Positions 44,875 through 53,407 of a stretch of DNA of 64,000 nt are shown here, in pieces. The stretch is from assembly GCA_902609855.1 (NCBI GenBank), contig CACLTL010000001.1:186001-250000 (forward strand). The letters run 5' to 3'. Source of the DNA: an uncultured Pelagibacteraceae bacterium. GTDB lineage: Bacteria > Pseudomonadota > Alphaproteobacteria > Pelagibacterales > Pelagibacteraceae. Below the pieces are notes generated by a model, which saw nothing but the letters and a program-made list of their open reading frames with translations, had not been told where the DNA came from and made no database searches. Position 1 is the first letter of the stretch. Every line of letters starts with the position of its first letter. The position numbers were made by a program, and so were the translations under genes.

Positions 44875-45137
44875 TGGTAAAAATAATAAATATTTTTTTT
44901 CTTTTAATAGTAATAATTTTCTTCTCTTTCTCCTACAAATATTATTCTTCAACTAAAAATATAGAAGCTAAAAATTTCAATAGAAATAATATTAACGAAA
45001 TTATCAATAATAAAATTTCAGATTTACCAGTCTTAAAAAATAATACTAATAATGTGATCGAATTTAATGATGGTTTCTCAAATGAAATCAGTAACGATAG
45101 ACCAAGAAGTTTTTGGAATTTACTAAAATCAAAATGA
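44874..45137 (+). CDS. Small single-pass membrane protein in place of the usual SPOR gene
   Basis: 87 residues: an N-terminal helix (about residues 5-24, IFFLLIVIIFFSFSYKYY) and a hydrophilic Asn-rich tail. In other alphaproteobacteria a SPOR-domain protein sits between argS and nagZ; this one has the membrane anchor but no SPOR fold can fit in its ~60-residue tail. It overlaps argS by one base and nagZ by 4. It may be a reduced descendant of that gene. No other family recognised. Confidence 0.72.
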   Translation: MVKIINIFFLLIVIIFFSFSYKYYSSTKNIEAKNFNRNNINEIINNKISDLPVLKNNTNNVIEFNDGFSNEISNDRPRSFWNLLKSK

Positions 45138-46078
45138 GAAAAAAAGCAATAATTATAAGTATAAAGGGCCTTAAGTTAACTAGAGAAGAAAAGTTGCTTT
45201 TATCAAAAGAAAAACCTTGGGGAATAATTTTATTTAGAAGAAACATAAAGTCGATAAAACAAACACAAAAATTAATTAAAGACATAAAAAAATTTACCAA
45301 AGAAAAAAAATTTCCAATATTAGTAGATGAAGAAGGCACTGAAGTATCACGATTATCTAATATTTTTAATCATAGTTTAAACGCTAACTTTTTTGGAAAT
45401 CTTTATAAAAAAGATAAGACGATTGCTATTTCTATGTACAAATCTTATTTAAAGTCTTTATGCAGTAATTTAAAAAAAATTGGCATAAATGTTAATACTA
45501 TTCCAGTATTGGATGTTTTAAGAAAAAGTACAAATTCAATAATAGGAAAAAGAAGCTTTTCTAAAAAAAAAGAAATAGTAAAAAATTTAGGAAAAGTAAC
45601 AATTAAAGAATGTCATTCACAAAATATTCTCACTGTAATCAAACATATTCCTGGACATGGATGCACCACAAAAGACAGTCATGTAACTTTACCTAAAGTT
45701 ATGTTACATAAAAATATTTTAAATAAGATTGATTTTTTCCCTTTCAAATCTTCTAATGCTAAATTAGCTATGACTGCCCATATACTTTACCCAAAAATTG
45801 ACCCAAAAAATGTTTCGACTTTTTCAAAAATAATAATCAAAAAGATCATTAGAAAAAAAATAGGTTTTAAAGGTATTTTAATGTCAGATGATATCTCTAT
45901 GAAAGCTTTGAAATATGATTTAATTAAAAATGCAAAAAAATCACTATCAGCTGGATGTAATTTAGTTTTATACTGCGCTGGAAATATTCAAGACAACTTA
46001 AAATTGATCAAATCTGTTCCGTATATTGATAAATTTACATCAAAAAAAACATCAGAAATTTATAAAATTATAAGGTAA
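45134..46078 (+). CDS. nagZ: Beta-N-acetylhexosaminidase NagZ (family 3 glycoside hydrolase)
   Basis: Removes N-acetylglucosamine from muropeptides in peptidoglycan recycling. 314 residues from the ATG at 45134, which overlaps the preceding stop by 4 bases. Family motifs are KHIPGHGCTTKDSHVTLP (catalytic His-Asp loop), IGKRSFSKK and the nucleophile region GILMSDDISMKAL. It is slightly short and lysine-rich but keeps the active-site blocks. Confidence 0.92.
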   Translation: MRKKAIIISIKGLKLTREEKLLLSKEKPWGIILFRRNIKSIKQTQKLIKDIKKFTKEKKFPILVDEEGTEVSRLSNIFNHSLNANFFGNLYKKDKTIAISMYKSYLKSLCSNLKKIGINVNTIPVLDVLRKSTNSIIGKRSFSKKKEIVKNLGKVTIKECHSQNILTVIKHIPGHGCTTKDSHVTLPKVMLHKNILNKIDFFPFKSSNAKLAMTAHILYPKIDPKNVSTFSKIIIKKIIRKKIGFKGILMSDDISMKALKYDLIKNAKKSLSAGCNLVLYCAGNIQDNLKLIKSVPYIDKFTSKKTSEIYKIIR

Positions 46079-46086
46079 AATTGTTT

Positions 46087-46821
46087 ATGGAATCAAATAA
46101 TATAAAACAAATATCTATTGATATTCCTAACTACACCGGACCACTTGAAGTATTATTGGACTTAGCAAAATCTCAAAAAGTAGATTTAGCTGAAATTTCA
46201 ATTACAAAGCTAGCCGATCAGTTTTTAGAATTTATAAAAAAGAGTGAAAATCTTGATTTAGAATCTGCTTCTGAGTACTTACTAATGGCAACATGGCTAG
46301 CTTATTTAAAATCAAAACTTTTGCTACCAGAGGATGATGAAGATGACTTTAAAGCTCTTGAAGTTGCTGAAAAATTAAAAATACAATTAAAAAAACTTGA
46401 ATTAATAAGAATTTTATCTGATCAAATGTTACAAAAAAAAAGGCTTGGAGTTCATATCTTTACTAGAGGAATGAAAGGTGGAATAAGATCTATTAACACG
46501 CCTGTTTACGATGTAACTTTGTATGAGTTATTGAAAAATTACGCAGATATTCAAATGCAAAAAACTTTTCAAAATATCAGTATCCCAAAACTGCCAGTTT
46601 TAACTACTGAAGAAGGTATCAAACAAATTAAGAATAACTTAGACAAAATAACTAACTGGGAGCATATTACTAAACTAATTCCTCAATTTTATCTTAAAAA
46701 TAAAATGAAAAAAACTGGGTTTGCAGGAATTTTTGCTGCAAGTTTAGAATTGACAAAAGAAGGAATAGTTAAAGTTTCACAAAAAAAAATGTTTGAAAAA
46801 TTAATGATAAAAAAGACATGA
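46087..46821 (+). CDS. scpA: Segregation and condensation protein A
   Basis: Kleisin subunit bridging SMC heads in bacterial condensin. 244 residues from the ATG at 46087; a TTG six bases earlier is less likely. The N-terminal YTGPLEVLLDLAKSQKVDL block and EYLLMATWLAYLKSKLLLP are typical of ScpA. The C-terminal winged helix (FAASLELTKEGIVKVSQ) is intact. It is followed one base later by its partner scpB. Confidence 0.94.
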   Translation: MESNNIKQISIDIPNYTGPLEVLLDLAKSQKVDLAEISITKLADQFLEFIKKSENLDLESASEYLLMATWLAYLKSKLLLPEDDEDDFKALEVAEKLKIQLKKLELIRILSDQMLQKKRLGVHIFTRGMKGGIRSINTPVYDVTLYELLKNYADIQMQKTFQNISIPKLPVLTTEEGIKQIKNNLDKITNWEHITKLIPQFYLKNKMKKTGFAGIFAASLELTKEGIVKVSQKKMFEKLMIKKT

Positions 46822-46822
46822 T

Positions 46823-47509
46823 ATGCCAAATAAAAAAACGAATGTTATAAAATTTCCAGCATCGCCTTCAAAATTAGAAAGGCAAGTTGAAGCTATCTTA
46901 TTTGCTGCATCCGAACCACTTGATATAGAAACAATTGAAAAAAGAGTTCAGACACAAACTAATATAAAAAAAATATTAGAAAATATAAAAAATATTTATA
47001 AAAGTAGAGGAATTAATTTAGTTTGTATTAAAAATAAATGGTCGTTTAGGACTGCTGATGATTTATCTAAGTTAATGTCACTTCAAAAATCTACACAAAA
47101 AAAATTATCAAAAGCAACTATAGAAACCTTAGCAATTATTGTTTATCATCAACCTGTAACGAGATCAGAGATTGAAGAAATTAGAGGGGTATCATTTGCT
47201 TCAAATACTCTTGAAATTTTACTTGAATTAAATTGGGTTCGACCTGCTGGAAGAAAAGATGTGCCCGGAAAACCTATTCAATATTCAACTACTGAAAATT
47301 TTTTAAATCATTTTAATATACAAAAATTATCGGATTTACCAACTATTGATGAGCTGGGATCCGCTGGATTAATAGATACATCAACTATTGATAAGTCAAT
47401 TTTTGGCACAGGAAAATTTTTTAAAGAACAATCAATAAGTAAAAAACAAAATAATATTTATAAGGAAATCGATGAAGCTATTAAAAAAGCTCCAGAGGAT
47501 GAAAAATAA
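46823..47509 (+). CDS. scpB: Segregation and condensation protein B
   Basis: Dimeric winged-helix partner of ScpA, 228 residues. The family core runs from RQVEAILFAASEPLD through ATIETLAIIVYHQPVTRSEIEEIRG to WVRPAGRKDVPGKPIQYSTT. An N-terminal basic tail and an acidic Lys-rich end flank the core. With scpA it would load SMC, whose gene is not in the window. Confidence 0.94.
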   Translation: MPNKKTNVIKFPASPSKLERQVEAILFAASEPLDIETIEKRVQTQTNIKKILENIKNIYKSRGINLVCIKNKWSFRTADDLSKLMSLQKSTQKKLSKATIETLAIIVYHQPVTRSEIEEIRGVSFASNTLEILLELNWVRPAGRKDVPGKPIQYSTTENFLNHFNIQKLSDLPTIDELGSAGLIDTSTIDKSIFGTGKFFKEQSISKKQNNIYKEIDEAIKKAPEDEK

Positions 47510-47546
47510 ACGTGTTTTTTTAAGCTAAATTGTTGTATATAAAAGT

Positions 47547-47747
47547 ATGGGAAATATAGGTTGGACAGGAATAATTATTATTGCAATTTTGGTTGTAATT
47601 CTTTTTGGAAAAGGAAAAATTTCAAGCATTATGGGCGATCTAGCTAAAGGAATAAAAAGTTTCAAAAAAGGTATGTCTGATGATACTTCTCAAAACAACG
47701 ATAATACAGATAATAATTCAGACAACTCAAATTCTGAAAATAAGTAA
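47547..47747 (+). CDS. tatA: Twin-arginine translocase subunit TatA
   Basis: 66 residues. One N-terminal helix ([20 protein letters not shown]) ends in the conserved Phe-Gly hinge, followed by an amphipathic helix ([11 protein letters not shown]) and an Asp/Asn-rich tail. It forms the size-variable pore for folded proteins. tatB and tatC follow directly. Confidence 0.95.
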   Translation: MGNIGWTGIIIIAILVVILFGKGKISSIMGDLAKGIKSFKKGMSDDTSQNNDNTDNNSDNSNSENK

Positions 47748-47753
47748 TATTGT

Positions 47754-47987
47754 ATGCCTCAAATAGGATGGTTAGAGATTCTAGCGATTGTGATTATTGC
47801 TATATTAGTATTAGGACCTAAAGAATTTCCTATAGCTTTAAAAAAAATTGGTTCTTATTTTGGAAAATTAAAAAATACTTTAAGTAATTTCCAAAGAGAA
47901 GTTAATTCAGTAACAGAAGAAATTGAGATTGAAAAAAATATATCTGATAAAAAAAATATAAAAAAAGAAAATAACAATGAACAATGA
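47754..47987 (+). CDS. tatB: Twin-arginine translocase subunit TatB
   Basis: 77 residues, short for TatB. N-terminal helix WLEILAIVIIAILVLGPKEFP contains the Glu and Leu-Gly-Pro hinge typical of TatB, followed by an amphipathic helix and a Lys/Glu-rich tail. Its stop overlaps tatC by 4 bases. It acts with TatC as the signal-peptide receptor. Confidence 0.93.
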   Translation: MPQIGWLEILAIVIIAILVLGPKEFPIALKKIGSYFGKLKNTLSNFQREVNSVTEEIEIEKNISDKKNIKKENNNEQ

Positions 47988-48751
47988 GTGATAACAATTC
48001 TTTTACAAGTCACTTTATTGAATTACGTTCTAGGTTAATAAAATCATTAATTTTTATTTTTTTAATATTTGTGCTTTCTTATACATTTGCAGAATATATT
48101 TATTCATTTTTAGTTAAACCTTATGCAGAGGCAGTCAAAGACGATCCAATTTCAAGACGTTTAATATTTACAGCTTTACATGAAACTTTTATTACCTACT
48201 TAAAAGTAGCTTTTTTTGCAGCAATTTTTTTTGGAAGTCCGTTCTTGTTAATTCAAATATACAAATTTATTGCACCAGGATTGTATAAAAACGAAAAAAA
48301 AGCTTTACTTCCTTACTTAATATCTACACCAATTCTTTTTTTGCTTGGAGGAATGCTGGTTTATTATTTAGTAATGCCACTAGCAATTAAGTTCTTTTTA
48401 TCATTTGAATCAATGGGGTCTAATACAAATTTACCTATTCAATTAGAAGCAAAAGTTAATGAATATTTATCTCTTATTATGAGATTGATTTTTGCATTTG
48501 GAATTAGTTTTCAATTACCAATATTACTGAATTTATTAGCTAGAATTGGAGTAGTAAATTCTGAATATTTAAAAAAAACAAGAAGATACATTATAGTAAT
48601 AATTTTCACAATTGCTGCAATTTTGACTCCACCTGACCCAATAACCCAAGTGGGTCTAGCAATACCTCTACTATTACTTTATGAATTATCTATAATAACG
48701 GTTCGATTCACTGAAAAAAAAAGTAAAAAAGAAAATTTAGAGGATGCATAA
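47984..48751 (+). CDS. tatC: Twin-arginine translocase subunit TatC
   Basis: 255-residue, six-helix receptor for twin-arginine signal peptides. The N-terminus carries SHFIELRSRLIKSL, and the conserved loops ETFITYLKVAFFA and FGISFQLPILL are visible. A Lys-rich C-terminal tail overlaps serS by 8 bases. A candidate substrate, the M48 lipoprotein at 61724-62557, is encoded in this window. Confidence 0.95.
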   Translation: MSDNNSFTSHFIELRSRLIKSLIFIFLIFVLSYTFAEYIYSFLVKPYAEAVKDDPISRRLIFTALHETFITYLKVAFFAAIFFGSPFLLIQIYKFIAPGLYKNEKKALLPYLISTPILFLLGGMLVYYLVMPLAIKFFLSFESMGSNTNLPIQLEAKVNEYLSLIMRLIFAFGISFQLPILLNLLARIGVVNSEYLKKTRRYIIVIIFTIAAILTPPDPITQVGLAIPLLLLYELSIITVRFTEKKSKKENLEDA

Positions 48752-49991
48752 TTTAAAAGAATTAAGAAAAAACATAAACGAGTTTAAAAAAAAACTCAAA
48801 GATAGAAATGTAGATTTTGATATAAATAACTTTAATGAAAAAGATCAATTAAACAGAGAACTGATAAGTAAAAAAGAAAAGTTAGAACAAGAAAAAAAAC
48901 TACTTTCAAAATCAAAAGAGAAATCTAATTTTGAGAAGTCAAAAAGTATTTCTCAAGAAATTTTAACTTTATCAAAAAAACAAATTTTAACTCAAATTGA
49001 ATTAAATAAAATTATTTTTTCTCTTCCTAATTTAGCCCATAAAGATGTACCAATTGGAAAAGATGAAAAATCTAATAAATTAATAAGAAAAAAAGGAAAC
49101 ATTAAAAATTTTTCATTCAAACCAAAGTCACATGTTGAGCTTGGAGCCAAAGAAGATAATATTGATTTTGAGACATCAATAAAACTATCTGGCTCAAGGT
49201 TTGTAATACTAAAAGATAAATTTGCTTTACTAGAAAGAGCTTTAACTAATTTCATGTTAGATACACATGTAAATGAATACAAGTATACTGAAATTTCTCC
49301 TCCTTTAATCGTAAATGAGGATGTAATGTTCGGAACAGGCCAACTTCCAAAATTTGAAGAAGATCAATTTGAAATAAAGTTTGATAACGCTGATCAAAGA
49401 AAATTTTTAATACCAACAGCTGAAGTTGTTTTAACTAATTTAGTGAGAAAATCGACTATTGAAAAAAAACTCCTCCCCAGAAGATTTGTTGCATCAACAC
49501 CATGCTTTAGAAAAGAAGCAGGTAGTTACGGCAAAGACACTAAGGGCATGATAAGGCAACATCAATTTTATAAAGTTGAACTTGTAAGTATTGTTGAACC
49601 AGATAAATGTTTAGATGAATTAGAAAGAATGTTAAATTGTGCTGAAAGTATTCTTGAAAAATTAGAAATTCCCTATCAAGTAGTATTACTCTCCTCTGGT
49701 GATATGGGTTTTAGTGCTGAAAAAACCTACGATATTGAGGCTTGGATACCTTCAGAAAATAAGTATAGGGAGATATCCAGTTGTTCATCTTGCGGTACCT
49801 TTCAGGCAAGAAGAATGGTAGCTAAATATAAGTCTGAAAATTCAAATGAGTTTGTTGGGACACTTAATGGATCCGGTTTGGCAGTTGGAAGATTAATGAT
49901 TGCCATATTAGAAAACAATCAAAATGAAGATGGTACTATCAACATCCCAAATGTACTAAAAAAATACATGAATAATCTTGAAAAAATTTAA
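48744..49991 (+). CDS. serS: Seryl-tRNA synthetase
   Basis: 415-residue class II synthetase. The N-terminal ~110 residues form the coiled-coil arm that binds the long variable arm of tRNA-Ser. The catalytic domain has motif 2 (TPCFRKEAGSYGKDTKGMIRQHQF) and motif 3 (NGSGLAVGRLMIAILENNQ). It overlaps tatC by 8 bases, part of the conserved alphaproteobacterial string. Confidence 0.96.
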   Translation: MHNLKELRKNINEFKKKLKDRNVDFDINNFNEKDQLNRELISKKEKLEQEKKLLSKSKEKSNFEKSKSISQEILTLSKKQILTQIELNKIIFSLPNLAHKDVPIGKDEKSNKLIRKKGNIKNFSFKPKSHVELGAKEDNIDFETSIKLSGSRFVILKDKFALLERALTNFMLDTHVNEYKYTEISPPLIVNEDVMFGTGQLPKFEEDQFEIKFDNADQRKFLIPTAEVVLTNLVRKSTIEKKLLPRRFVASTPCFRKEAGSYGKDTKGMIRQHQFYKVELVSIVEPDKCLDELERMLNCAESILEKLEIPYQVVLLSSGDMGFSAEKTYDIEAWIPSENKYREISSCSSCGTFQARRMVAKYKSENSNEFVGTLNGSGLAVGRLMIAILENNQNEDGTINIPNVLKKYMNNLEKI

Positions 49992-50038
49992 TTATAATTT
50001 ACTTGTTTATCTAAAGTTTTTCATATAATTGTTCTTTG

Positions 50039-50323
50039 ATGAGTGGACAGGGAATAGCACAATTTATACCTTTAATCTTAATTTTTATCATATTTTATTT
50101 CTTTTTGATTAGACCTCAACAAAAAAGAGTAAAAGATCACAAGGCTATGGTGGAGTCTCTAAAAAGAGGTGATGAAGTAATAACATCAGGCGGAATTATA
50201 GGTGTTGTCGATAAAGTAATGGAAGATGATCGTATTGAGGTAATGATTGGAGAGAATACAAAAGTACAAATAATAAGATCTACTATTACAAGCTTACTAA
50301 AAAAAGAAGAAATTAAAAAGTAA
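50039..50323 (+). CDS. yajC: Preprotein translocase accessory subunit YajC
   Basis: 94 residues from the ATG at 50039 (the TTG just before is less likely). One N-terminal helix (FIPLILIFIIFYFFLIRPQQKR) is followed by a small cytoplasmic beta domain with VITSGGIIGVV. It forms a complex with SecDF and YidC, and secD and secF follow. Confidence 0.95.
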   Translation: MSGQGIAQFIPLILIFIIFYFFLIRPQQKRVKDHKAMVESLKRGDEVITSGGIIGVVDKVMEDDRIEVMIGENTKVQIIRSTITSLLKKEEIKK

Positions 50324-50332
50324 TTCTTTTTC

Positions 50333-51877
50333 GTGTTAAATTTTTCTAAAATAAACGTTTTAATTATTTATTTAATATTTTTATTTATAGCCTTCTTTTC
50401 ATTTTTAAATTTTCAAGATGAAAATGATAAACTAATTGAAAAAAAAATTAATCTAGGCTTAGATCTTCAAGGTGGATCTTATCTGTTATTAGAAATAAAT
50501 TCAGATAGTTTAGTGCAAGAAAAAATACAATCTAAGGTTATACCTTTAAAAAAATTACTCAAAGATAATAATATAAATTATACCAATTTTAAGATAAATG
50601 AAGAAAAACTTACTTTATCCTTAGATAATATTGAAAAATTTAATATACTTTTTAATTCCAGAAAAGATAATCTTATAAATCCTTATATTGATAATTATAG
50701 ATCATATGAATTAGAGTATAAAAAAATTAAAGATAATCAAATTGAAATATTTTTTTCTAAATTTGGCCTACTGACTATAAATAATTCAGCTTTAAAACAA
50801 TCAATTGAAATTGTGCGCAGAAGAATAGATGATGTGGGAACAAAAGAGCCAACTATACTCCAAAGAGGCGAGAAAAGAATACTTGTAGAATTACCAGGTT
50901 TAAAAGATCCTGAGAGAATAAAAGCATTACTTGGAAAAACAGCTCAGTTAAATTTTAGACTTGTATCAGATAATAATGAATTTGGTACGGATGAGCTAAT
51001 TTCTGAAAACGGCGAAAAACTTAACGTAAGTAAAAGAATAATAATGAGTGGAGAAAATTTAATTGATGCGCAACCTAGTATTCAAAATCAAAATAATGAA
51101 CCAACTGTATCTTTTACTTTAGATAGATTAGGTGCGCAAAAGTTTGGAAGAACAACAACTGATAATGTAGGTAAAAGATTGGCTATTGTTTTAGACGGCG
51201 AAATTGTTAGCGCCCCAAATATAAATGAACCCATAACATCTGGAAATGGTATGATTTCGGGAAATTTTACTTTTCAAGAAGCAACAGATTTAGCTTTATT
51301 ACTTAGATCTGGAGCCTTGCCTACACCATTAATTGTGGTAGAGGAAAGAACAGTTGGTCCAGATTTGGGAGAAGATTCTATTAAATCTGGAGTTACTTCT
51401 TTGATAGTTGGTTTCATTTTAGTAATTTTATTTATGTTTTATAAATACAAGATTTTCGGACTTATCGCTAATACCGCCTTAATAGCAAATTTACTAATGT
51501 TAATTGGAATACTTACCATCTTAGAAGCAACTCTAACGCTACCTGGAATTGCTGGCATTATATTAACCGTAGGTATGGCAGTTGATGCTAATGTTTTAAT
51601 TTTTGAGAGAATAAAAGAAGAATTAAAAACAGAAAAATCAGCAATACATGCTTTTGACTCTGGTTATACAAGGGCGAAAATTACAGTTTTAGACGCAAAT
51701 ATAACGACCTTAATAGCCGCTATTATTCTATTCGTTTTTGGCTCAGGTCCTGTAAAAGGGTTTGCTATTACTTTAGGAATTGGAATTATTACAACACTTT
51801 TTACAGCATATTTTTTAGCAAGACACCTCACTTCAATAGTGGTTTTAAATACTAAAAATAAAGAGATTAAAATTTAA
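50333..51877 (+). CDS. secD: Protein translocase subunit SecD
   Basis: 514-residue membrane protein that, with SecF, uses the proton gradient to pull proteins through SecYEG. The start is GTG at 50333. After an N-terminal helix, GLDLQGGSYLLLEI marks the P1 head region. EIVRRRIDDVGTKEP and the C-terminal six-helix RND-like half with VGMAVDANVLIFERIKEEL follow. Its periplasmic domain is somewhat shorter than in E. coli. It overlaps secF by one base. Confidence 0.96.
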   Translation: MLNFSKINVLIIYLIFLFIAFFSFLNFQDENDKLIEKKINLGLDLQGGSYLLLEINSDSLVQEKIQSKVIPLKKLLKDNNINYTNFKINEEKLTLSLDNIEKFNILFNSRKDNLINPYIDNYRSYELEYKKIKDNQIEIFFSKFGLLTINNSALKQSIEIVRRRIDDVGTKEPTILQRGEKRILVELPGLKDPERIKALLGKTAQLNFRLVSDNNEFGTDELISENGEKLNVSKRIIMSGENLIDAQPSIQNQNNEPTVSFTLDRLGAQKFGRTTTDNVGKRLAIVLDGEIVSAPNINEPITSGNGMISGNFTFQEATDLALLLRSGALPTPLIVVEERTVGPDLGEDSIKSGVTSLIVGFILVILFMFYKYKIFGLIANTALIANLLMLIGILTILEATLTLPGIAGIILTVGMAVDANVLIFERIKEELKTEKSAIHAFDSGYTRAKITVLDANITTLIAAIILFVFGSGPVKGFAITLGIGIITTLFTAYFLARHLTSIVVLNTKNKEIKI

Positions 51878-52773
51878 TGACAAATTATAACTTTTCATCA
51901 AAATTTAAGCACGCAAATATCCTTTCATTAATCTTATTTTTGATAAGCATTTTTTTTATTGTATTTAAAGGATTAAATTATGGAATTGACTTTAAGGGAG
52001 GTACACTTATTGAACTTAGATCAAAAAACACTGAGGCCTCTTTAATCAGAGATATTCTTAAGAATATGGATTTAGGAGATGTTAATGTAAAAAAATTTGG
52101 TAAGGAAGGAGATTTCTTAATAAAAGTTGAGCAAAAAGATGATAACAATAAACTAATTCCTGAAATTAAAAAAAAACTATCAGACAATTTAAACTCTGAC
52201 ATTAACTTCAGAAGAGTAGAAAATGTAGGTCCAAAAGTAAGCGCTGAATTATTACAATCTGGCATAATTGCGATTTCATTATCATTAGCAGCAATGCTTT
52301 TTTATATTTGGGTTAGGTTTGAGTGGCAATTTAGTATAGGATCAATCATTGCATTATTTCATGATGTTATTATAACACTTGGAATTTTTTCCCTTCTATC
52401 TCTAGAAATAAATCTCTCAATTATTGCTGCAGTTCTTACGATTGTAGGATATTCAATGAATGATACAGTGGTAATTTATGACAGGATCAGAGAAAATCTT
52501 GGTAAATTTCATAAATTAAATATTAGTGACATTGCTAATTTATCAATTAATGAAACTTTAGCTCGTACAATTATAACATCTATAACTACTTTGCTTGCAC
52601 TTTTTTCAATATTTATTTTAGGTGGAGAAATTTTAAGAGGCTTTTCTTTTGCTATGATTTTAGGTGTTTTAATAGGTACATATTCTTCTATATTTGTAGC
52701 TTCACCAATTCTTAAATATTTTAAAGTAAGTTACAAAACTATGGAAAAAGAAGAGGAAAAAATAGTTCCTTAA
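51877..52773 (+). CDS. secF: Protein translocase subunit SecF
   Basis: 298-residue partner of SecD. The N-terminal helix is followed by GLNYGIDFKGGTLIEL. The C-terminal helices carry VGYSMNDTVVIYDRIRENL, the charged segment linked to proton coupling. An acidic Lys/Glu tail ends the protein. It is coupled to secD by a one-base overlap (TAATG), and the next gene converges after 4 bases. Confidence 0.96.
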   Translation: MTNYNFSSKFKHANILSLILFLISIFFIVFKGLNYGIDFKGGTLIELRSKNTEASLIRDILKNMDLGDVNVKKFGKEGDFLIKVEQKDDNNKLIPEIKKKLSDNLNSDINFRRVENVGPKVSAELLQSGIIAISLSLAAMLFYIWVRFEWQFSIGSIIALFHDVIITLGIFSLLSLEINLSIIAAVLTIVGYSMNDTVVIYDRIRENLGKFHKLNISDIANLSINETLARTIITSITTLLALFSIFILGGEILRGFSFAMILGVLIGTYSSIFVASPILKYFKVSYKTMEKEEEKIVP

Positions 52774-52777
52774 AAAA

Positions 52778-53380
52778 TTAGTAAAGATTTTGAGCCGCCA
52801 CCATTGAAAGCAACATTGGTAAAGAGAGAAGTGTATTGGTTCTAGAAAATAACATTGCTGTTTTAGCTGAAGCAGCTTTTTCCTCTGGAGATACTTCTAT
52901 CATTCCCAAAGCTTTCTTTTGATTTGGCCAAATTACAAACCAAACATTGTAGGCCATTATTAAACCTAACCACATTCCAATACCAATAGCAGTATTTTTA
53001 CCTCCCGATCCATCTAAACCTAATATCATAGCACTGTGAACGTATCCATTAATCCATGCTAAAATTAATCCAGATAAAACTGTTATCGCTGCTGCCCATC
53101 TAAAATAAAATAATGCTGTAGGAGCGATAACTTTACCAATTGCAGGTTTCTGTTCATCTGGAATTTTAGGCATACTCGGAATTTGAACAAAGTTAAAATA
53201 CCACAATAAGCCAATCCACATAATTGCAACTACAACATGGATAAATCTAAACAACCAGCTCCAAAAGATAGTATCAAATGCAAATCCGTCACCAAAAAAG
53301 TGCAAGCCTAAAAATAGTAAAACTGCTATTCCAAGTGAAAGATGAATTGTTTTTGATAATGATTGTAATATGCTTGTCAT
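52778..53380 (-). CDS. Short PuuD-like (urate hydroxylase membrane domain) protein
   Basis: 200 residues with about five helices. Segments such as RFIHVVVAIMWIGLLWYFNF, APTALFYFRWAAAITVLSG and MAYNVWFVIWPNQKKALG match the N-terminal membrane domain of PuuD-type urate hydroxylases. Full-length PuuD is about 400 residues and ends in a cytochrome c domain; that part, with its CxxCH haem motif, is missing here. Conserved His residues in helices could bind haem or metal. No purine genes are nearby, so urate oxidation is uncertain and a different membrane redox role is possible. Confidence 0.78.
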   Translation of the reverse strand: MTSILQSLSKTIHLSLGIAVLLFLGLHFFGDGFAFDTIFWSWLFRFIHVVVAIMWIGLLWYFNFVQIPSMPKIPDEQKPAIGKVIAPTALFYFRWAAAITVLSGLILAWINGYVHSAMILGLDGSGGKNTAIGIGMWLGLIMAYNVWFVIWPNQKKALGMIEVSPEEKAASAKTAMLFSRTNTLLSLPMLLSMVAAQNLY

Positions 53381-53407
53381 GATTCTTTTATATCATAAAT
53401 ATTGTTA

